Positions 15,957 to 20,567 of a DNA stretch of 20,567 nucleotides are shown piece by piece. The translations under genes were made by a program, and so were the position numbers. How positions within the stretch are numbered: position 1 is the first letter of the stretch; every line of letters starts with the position of its first letter. Below the pieces are notes generated by a model. It did no database searches. It was not told the origin of the DNA and worked only from the letters and a program-made list of their open reading frames with translations. The DNA lies in contig BFEA01000390.1 of NCBI GenBank assembly GCA_003427395.1, forward strand, positions 442,811-463,377, in the 5' to 3' direction. The stretch comes from Chara braunii (taxonomy: Eukaryota > Streptophyta > Charophyceae > Charales > Characeae).

Positions 15957-17472
15957 ACAATAGCAGCAGCCATACTGGCCGTGCCACTTGTATTCGGCCT
16001 CGGTCAAGTGAAACTTGACCCATGGTGCTGGCTGTCCGTTTCCGGCCGGCGATGCGGTTTTAACCTTCCCTTTTCCTTGGGAGTTGTTGTTGCTTCGCGG
16101 CTGGACAGCGGCCACCTGATCTCCCTCACGTGATGCTTGGGTGGCTGCCGGGTCTTCCACAATGTTGTCCGGTTGGACTGCAGCAACATGCTGCAATTCC
16201 GGACCAAATTTTCCTTTCTCCACATAGGTTGGCTGCCACGCTGACTTTTTGTGTGCAGCTGCCCTGTTGGTCTTGATGATCTCCCTTGCCTTGTCGATGA
16301 TTTCGGCGAAGGTCGTGTGTTGCTCGCGATCACCAAGTGCGAGGCTCAAGGCGGCACATGACCGGTTGTAGAACTCCCGACACAGATGCGAAAATGGCAA
16401 CTCGAGATCGGGCGTTGCAGCGATCTTTTGCCATTCCGTCAGCCAGTCGCGTGTCAATGTGTTGCCTTGGGTCATGGCGAAGAGGCGGTTGATGGCGAGC
16501 GTCGGGGCGTCGTCCACGATGAACCGCTTCTTCCATAGCCTCGTCAACTCTTCCCAAGAGATCTTCTCATGTAGATCGGCGACCTGGACGCCGTGAATGG
16601 TTGCCAGGTGGCTGAGCCAGATCTGGCATTTGCCCTTTGAGTTGAGGAACATCGCGCCGATGTACGAGTGCTCGGGGACGAAAAGAATCCGAAGTTGCGT
16701 CGTAAAGCCCTCCCACCAGGGGAGCGGGTCTTGATGTGTATAATCATCAAACTTTCGATTTGGAATGTCAGCATCTTGTAGTGCTGCGCACTGGTTTTGC
16801 TATCCTTGTTGGGCGGCTGGTGCAGTTGCTGAACCTCGGTCTTCAAGGTGTCCAGTTGCTTGCTGATGGTGGCTGGTGCAGCGAAGGTGCTGATGTCGCC
16901 GAGCATTGCGACTACGTGGTCAACTCGTTCCTCCAATTGGCAGGTAGAGGATGCACTGCTGGACTTGCCAGCATTCGGTCTTGGTGCAACTTGCTCCAAG
17001 TCTTGTACACGGGAATCAAGTGCCCGTGTAGCATCCTCGTGCTGATCCTTGTGGTTCCACACCGCCCGTCGGAGATTGGTCAGCTCGGACTGCAGGTGGT
17101 TACAAGTGTAAACCAACCGGGTCACGGGTTTGGCTGAAACTCCTTGTGCTGCTCCTCCGGTGTCACGTCTTCGTGGTGCTCGGATGGTTCAAAATGCCAG
17201 AACTTGAGCTTTTCAATGCTGGTGGCTTCATGCCGCTGTAGCAGATCCTGGGCCTCCTTGCGGCGTGCCTGGGTATCTGCGTCTGCTTCGGCCTGAAGCC
17301 GCTGTTTTTCAGCTGTTGCCGCCGCTTCAGCTTCTAGGCGGGCAGCCTCGGCTGCCGCCTGACGCTGTTCCTCAGCCTTGATCAGTGCGAGTTGAGCTTC
17401 GAACCGCTGTCGGTACTCGGCAATGGACTCATTGGCCAGTTGGCCTGGCATGCCGAGAACTGAGACCGTCAT
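15957..17472 (-). pseudogene. Element A gag, main part (broken)
   Basis: This is the Gag polyprotein. I choose the ATG at 17470-17472 because the minus strand reads GCCACCATGA, a strong eukaryotic start context, and it begins MTVSVLGMPGQLANES. Right to left: an Ala/Glu/Gln-rich helical, coiled-coil-prone region (about 17170-17420), a second heptad-like region (about 16850-17120), and a retrotransposon-gag capsid-like domain (about 16280-16700) with FLNSKGKCQIWLSHLAT, ISWEELTRLWKKRF and EFYNRSCAALSLALGD. The last part is a basic linker and the first half of the zinc knuckle, C-x2-C at 15957-15968. Frameshifts lie near 17130-17145 and near 16740. The mitochondrial-type insert cuts it in the knuckle. 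Confidence 0.87.
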
Positions 17473-17483
17473 GGTGGCGGGGC

Positions 17484-17602
17484 ACTGCTGACGTGGTATT
17501 GCTGACGTGGCTCTGTTGCTGATGTGGCACTGCTGACGTGGTACTGCTGACGTGGCACTGTTGCTGATGTGGCACTGCTGACGTTGCTGCTGACGTGGCA
17601 CT
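17484..17602. repeat. TGCTGACGTGG short-repeat array before gag
   Basis: Eight copies of an 11-mer (tgctgacgtgg or a one- to two-base variant) lie at irregular 11-25 bp spacing. The TGACGTGG core resembles plant bZIP target sites. The array ends about 12 bases before the gag start codon. Confidence 0.85.
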
Positions 17603-17980
17603 GTACCAAACCGGAATGCAGGCAAAGGGTTGGGTGGGAGGGAAAACGCAAGAAGGTAACCAACCAAACAGTACTTTCCTCCCGGTCCTAATTAACAGAC
17701 TAAAAAAGATAACATAAAATAAAAGAAGAGACTCATCTCCCTTTTTCTTTTTTTGAAAATCTGTCGATTTGATATCAGTGAGGCATTTCAGAGGAATACG
17801 ATTAGCGAGATTTGGGCAAGGTTTCGCAAAGTTTCGGTTTAGCGAGATTTGTGCGAAATAGAATAGAGATTCGATTTTCAGAAAAGACTAAACCCAGTTT
17901 CCGAGAATATGACAACCTCTATCGATATCTCAATATGCCTAGAAAATGAACTGCTAATATCAGAAATGTTTTTAGATGAA

Positions 17981-18042
17981 ACGAAATGCTACTATCATAA
18001 ATTTTCAGATAACGAAATGCTACTATCGAAAATTTTCAGATA
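17981..18042. repeat. 31-bp tandem pair
   Basis: acgaaatgctactatc followed by aaattttcagata occurs at 17981-18011 and again at 18012-18042 with few differences, in an AT-rich part of the leader. Confidence 0.85.
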
Positions 18043-18206
18043 TTTGTTGCGAGAAGAATTTTTTTTTTGCAGAGATTTGACGAAGTCCTACTTGATAAAT
18101 AGTCAATCAATCAATCATCAAGCTATCAATCAATCATCGAACTATCAATTAATTAATAACTTCAAGCAGGCTCCTTGATTGGGCAGGTCCTCTGATTGAG
18201 AGGTCT

Positions 18207-18218
18207 GCTCCGATACCA
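18207..18218 (-). other. Primer binding site, element A
   Basis: The minus strand reads TGGTATCGGAGC, complementary to the plant-type initiator tRNA-Met tail, three bases left of the 5' LTR edge at 18222. Confidence 0.93.
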
Positions 18219-19005
18219 AACTGTTGCATATCGTAGCGGTGCAGACCAGAACAAGAATCGACCTCTCTCACAAAGTACAAGATAGCGGAAGACTTAGATA
18301 CCAATGATCCGAACAATCAATATTCCAATTCAGCCTCAAACATACATCATCATCATTCCATGGTGTGAAGGGGCCTGGCGCTCACACAGGAAGAATGCGC
18401 CAGTCCCCAACCATACACATACGAAGAAGAGGGGGGTTAGACGAAGAAGAAGGGAAGATGGGAATGCCGTCAACACCAAGTCTTCGGTACATGTCCCAAA
18501 TAATCCCCTGTCAAATGTCTGAATCCCCCATGTCGAGTCTGGATCCAATGTCGTCAAGTCTCAAAGTCACAACTCTCTCTCTCTCTTTCGTAGTCTGCAG
18601 ATACTGAGAAGTCAGGTAGCGAGAGGGTGACGAAGAGATGGTGGACTTAGAAGAGGAAGAAGAAGAACTCTTTCTCTCTCTCTCAGTGCGGTACTAACCT
18701 GTGAAGTTGGCGCCTTGATGCAGGTACCTCGAAGATGGAGCTGTAGCTATGGCGCCACAGGTAAGTCTCCCTGGCCTCCGCCAGCCATCTCTCTCTCCAA
18801 CACTACTCTGCTCCTACCAGCGCCCAGCGCTGAAGACTACCACTACAGCTACTAGCGCCCAGCGCTGAAGACTACTGTTAGCGCTAAAGCTACTCCTGCA
18901 GCGCTCCTCCAGAGTGCTGCTGCCGAATCCTGAAGACTACTCCTGCCTTATGCACGTGAAGTGCCTTGGAAGTTCCTATGAACTACCTCGCGCCTGTCTG
19001 TAGGG

Positions 19006-19033
19006 CGGGCCAGTCTTATATAGTGCTGGCCCG
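19006..19033 (-). promoter_or_regulatory. TATA box within an 8-bp inverted repeat (5' LTR)
   Basis: TATATAA on the minus strand (19016-19022) lies between cgggccag (19006-19013) and ctggcccg (19026-19033). This is the presumed promoter of the element's RNA. Confidence 0.72.
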
Positions 19034-19180
19034 TCCAGGAGGCTGCTCTCGCCAATGCCCAAACGTGCTAGACCCTGAGGAAGCTTTTGGGAGGCTGCTC
19101 TTGCCAATGCCAGAGCGTGCTAGCCCCTGAGGAAGCTTCCGGGTAGTTTCCAGGTAGCTTCTGGCTAAAGACTGAAGGCC

Positions 19181-19440
19181 TATAGGCCCTTGTTTTCAGG
19201 CTGTCAGGCTGAACCGACACAGGGCCTGTAGGCCCTCGTTTTCAGGCTGTCAGTCTGACGCGACACAGGGCCTGTAGGCCCTTGTTTTCAGGCTGTCAGG
19301 CTGAAACGAGACAGGGCCTGTAGGCCCTTATTTTCAGGCTGTCAGGCTGAACCGACACAGAGCCTGTAAGCCCTCGTTTTCAGGCTTTTAGGCTGAAAAC
19401 GACACAGGGCATGTAGGCCCTCGTTTTCAGGCTTTTAGGC
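19181..19440 (-). repeat. 46-bp tandem array in U3 (5' LTR)
   Basis: Units are spaced 46-47 bp (gggcc or gagcc words at 19222, 19268, 19314, 19360 and 19407, plus a variant first unit). The array is homologous, unit by unit, to the one in the 3' LTR. Confidence 0.93.
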
Positions 19441-19492
19441 TGATAACGCTGGTCGGGCCCTGGAGGCCCGTGTGGCTGCACAGTATGCCACA

Positions 19493-19497
19493 GTAGG
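19493..19497. repeat. Target site duplication, right copy (GTAGG)
   Basis: gtagg directly follows the right LTR, matching 9462-9466. Confidence 0.95.
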
Positions 19498-19840
19498 TGA
19501 GTCGCAGGTCCAATTGCGTTGAGTCGGCAGTGCAACCTCATGCAGGCAGTGGTACCAGTCCTAGTCACCCTCAGTCCGGTCAAGCAAGTACCGTGTGGGA
19601 CTGTGCAGACCCAGGGCCTGTTGGAAAGGGGCAGACCAGCGGCAAACAAAAGTATAAATCAAGAAGCAGCGCCCAGCAATTCATTCATTCGCTGTGTAAG
19701 CCATGTGGAAGTGCTGCTACAGCGTCGTGTGCGAAGGTGGTCTGCAGGTTGCCCGAAGACGAAGTGGGCTGAAGAAGATAGAGCGAGCATACGCAGGGAT
19801 AGTTGGCGGTCATAGTCGCCGAGTTAGTGTTAGTAATTAG

Positions 19841-19862
19841 TGTGTGTGTGTGTGTGTGTGTG
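19841..19862. repeat. (TG)11 microsatellite
   Basis: An uninterrupted run of tg dinucleotides. Confidence 0.97.
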
Positions 19863-20122
19863 CACGAGTGTGAGACCGTGTGTGGTGGGTGATCCAGAGT
19901 TGAGTATGTGCGAACGGTGGTATTGGACACAGTGACGAGAGTTGGTGTGCAGGCGCCGATGCGCCATAGCTTGTTGAAGCGATTTTGCATCTGAACTGTG
20001 TTCTCGTTTTCCATATCTCTGAGCTTTGAGTGGGCGCGTCAGTGTGAATCGCCACCTGTTTGCATGTATGCGAAGTGGAAAAGAAAGCAAGTCTGATTGC
20101 AGAGGACTTTAAAGCATAGTTG

Positions 20123-20275
20123 CGGCGCACCAGTGCGCAGTGCGGTGCGGGGCGGTGCGCACTGCGCTGTGCGCTGGAACGACAGCGCGCGCACTGTGCG
20201 CCGTGTGCTCTGCGCAGTACCCAGTGCGGTCCGCTGTGCGCGGTGCGCGCGCTAAGGGAGTTGCGCCATGTGCAC
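20123..20275. repeat. GC-rich GTGCGC-type simple repeat
   Basis: Dense, irregular gtgcgc/gcgcac words in both orientations allow many alternative hairpins. It is followed directly by an A run. Confidence 0.75.
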
Positions 20276-20278
20276 GAT

Positions 20279-20300
20279 AAAAAAAAAAAAAAAAAAGGGC

Positions 20301-20346
<46 letters not shown>
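20279..20346. repeat. A18 run followed by (GA)n
   Basis: Eighteen A residues (20279-20296), then gggccc, then about 20 GA dinucleotides interrupted once by gc (20303-20346). Confidence 0.95.
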
Positions 20347-20567
20347 ACAAAAGGTCCCCTTCACGTCAATTCGAGGCCCCCTGCAGGTACCTCAAATGGC
20401 TCCTACAATACATGTGGAGCCATTGAGTGACAACTTCAATGAGAAGGATGGCCTCGTCACGTGCGGGAGAAATGTGGGCAGACCACCAATATATGCTGTG
20501 GATTCGAGTTCAGGGCTGTAGCTCGGCAGTTATGGGTCACCAATTCAGGTAGACCCTGTTCGTGTCT

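Larger units (their letters stand above)
17473..18206 (-). other. Leader of element A
   Basis: This non-coding stretch lies between the primer site and gag. Directly upstream of the start codon (17484-17602) is an array of tgctgacgtgg words, five exact plus variants tgctgatgtgg and tgctgacgttg. Further right the sequence is AT-rich with a 31-bp tandem pair (17981-18042) and AATC-type runs (18100-18160). I see no gene. Confidence 0.75.
9467..19492 (-). mobile_element. Element A: full-length Ty3/gypsy chromovirus-like LTR retrotransposon
   Basis: This is a complete element of 10,026 bp on the minus strand: 5' LTR (18222-19492), primer site, leader, gag, pol (protease, reverse transcriptase, RNase H, integrase, chromodomain-like tail), polypurine tract and 3' LTR (9467-10716), bounded by GTAGG on both sides. 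In the first 400 or so aligned LTR bases I count about 21 substitutions (roughly 5%), so the insertion is not recent. It is interrupted by mitochondrial-type DNA at 14782-15956 and disabled by several stops and frameshifts. Confidence 0.95.
18222..19492 (-). repeat. 5' LTR of element A (1271 bp)
   Basis: It runs from TGTTGCATATC to TATGCCACA and is homologous throughout to 9467-10716. It has the same TATA-in-hairpin at 19006-19033 and the same 46-bp U3 array (about 19181-19440), with one more complete first unit than the 3' LTR. Transcription would run leftward into gag. Confidence 0.96.
19498..20567. other. Right flank, low-complexity, no gene recognised
   Basis: This contains agtataaatc (near 19650, TATA-like), (TG)11 at 19841-19862, a GC-rich GTGCGC block (20123-20275), an A18 run (20279-20296), and a (GA)n run (20303-20346). 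A 41-codon frame from ATG at 20396 to 20521 has no recognisable product. A perfect 9-bp inverted repeat aatggctcc/ggagccatt (20395-20403/20416-20424) overlaps its start. Confidence 0.6.

Noticed and set aside
19837-20521. Reading frames across the right flank
   Set aside because: Most of their length encodes GA, TG or GTGCGC simple repeats. The 41-codon frame from 20396 has no supporting similarity.

Overview
This is a eukaryotic nuclear-type window made almost entirely of LTR retrotransposon sequence, with no convincing host gene. All recognisable elements lie on the minus strand. The primer sites match the 3' tail of plant-type initiator tRNA-Met (minus strand TGGTATCGGAGC). The elements are Ty3/gypsy-like, and one carries a chromodomain-like tail. 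A fragment of plant-type mitochondrial DNA holding ccmB, trnQ and nad7 is embedded in one element. Together these point to a streptophyte (plant or charophyte alga) genome. A charophyte such as Chara is my best guess, as inference only.

Layout: (C) 1-994 looks like the edge of an element that continues off the left end: leader sequence, a primer site at 419-430, and a candidate 563-bp LTR at 432-994 bounded by TGTGAC/GTCACA. 995-1920 is non-coding, with a GATT/AATC microsatellite able to form a hairpin. (B) 1921-8598 is a decayed Ty3/gypsy element: integrase, reverse transcriptase, protease and gag read leftwards from a 5' LTR at 7428-8598 with a primer site at 7413-7424. Its RNase H is missing and its 3' LTR is not visible here. 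8599-9461 is a spacer without a recognised gene. (A) 9467-19492 is a full-length Ty3/gypsy chromovirus-like element with two LTRs (1250 and 1271 bp), a GTAGG target duplication, primer site, polypurine tract, gag and pol, all broken by stops and frameshifts. 19498-20567 is low-complexity flank.

Two observations stand out. First, about 1.17 kb of mitochondrial-type DNA (14782-15956) interrupts element A between the two halves of its gag CCHC zinc knuckle. It carries an open 3' three-quarters of ccmB, a degenerate trnQ and a nad7 fragment. Second, in both A and B the pol frame is offset by -1 from gag, and a heptamer of the X XXY YYZ form sits in register with gag at the overlap (GGGAAAC in A, CCCAAAA in B). 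Both families may therefore have used -1 ribosomal frameshifting to make Gag-Pol.

The elements are not expected to be active. Element A has three in-frame stops and several frameshifts in pol and has lost the integrase catalytic Glu. Element B has lost RNase H and has multiple stops and frameshifts.
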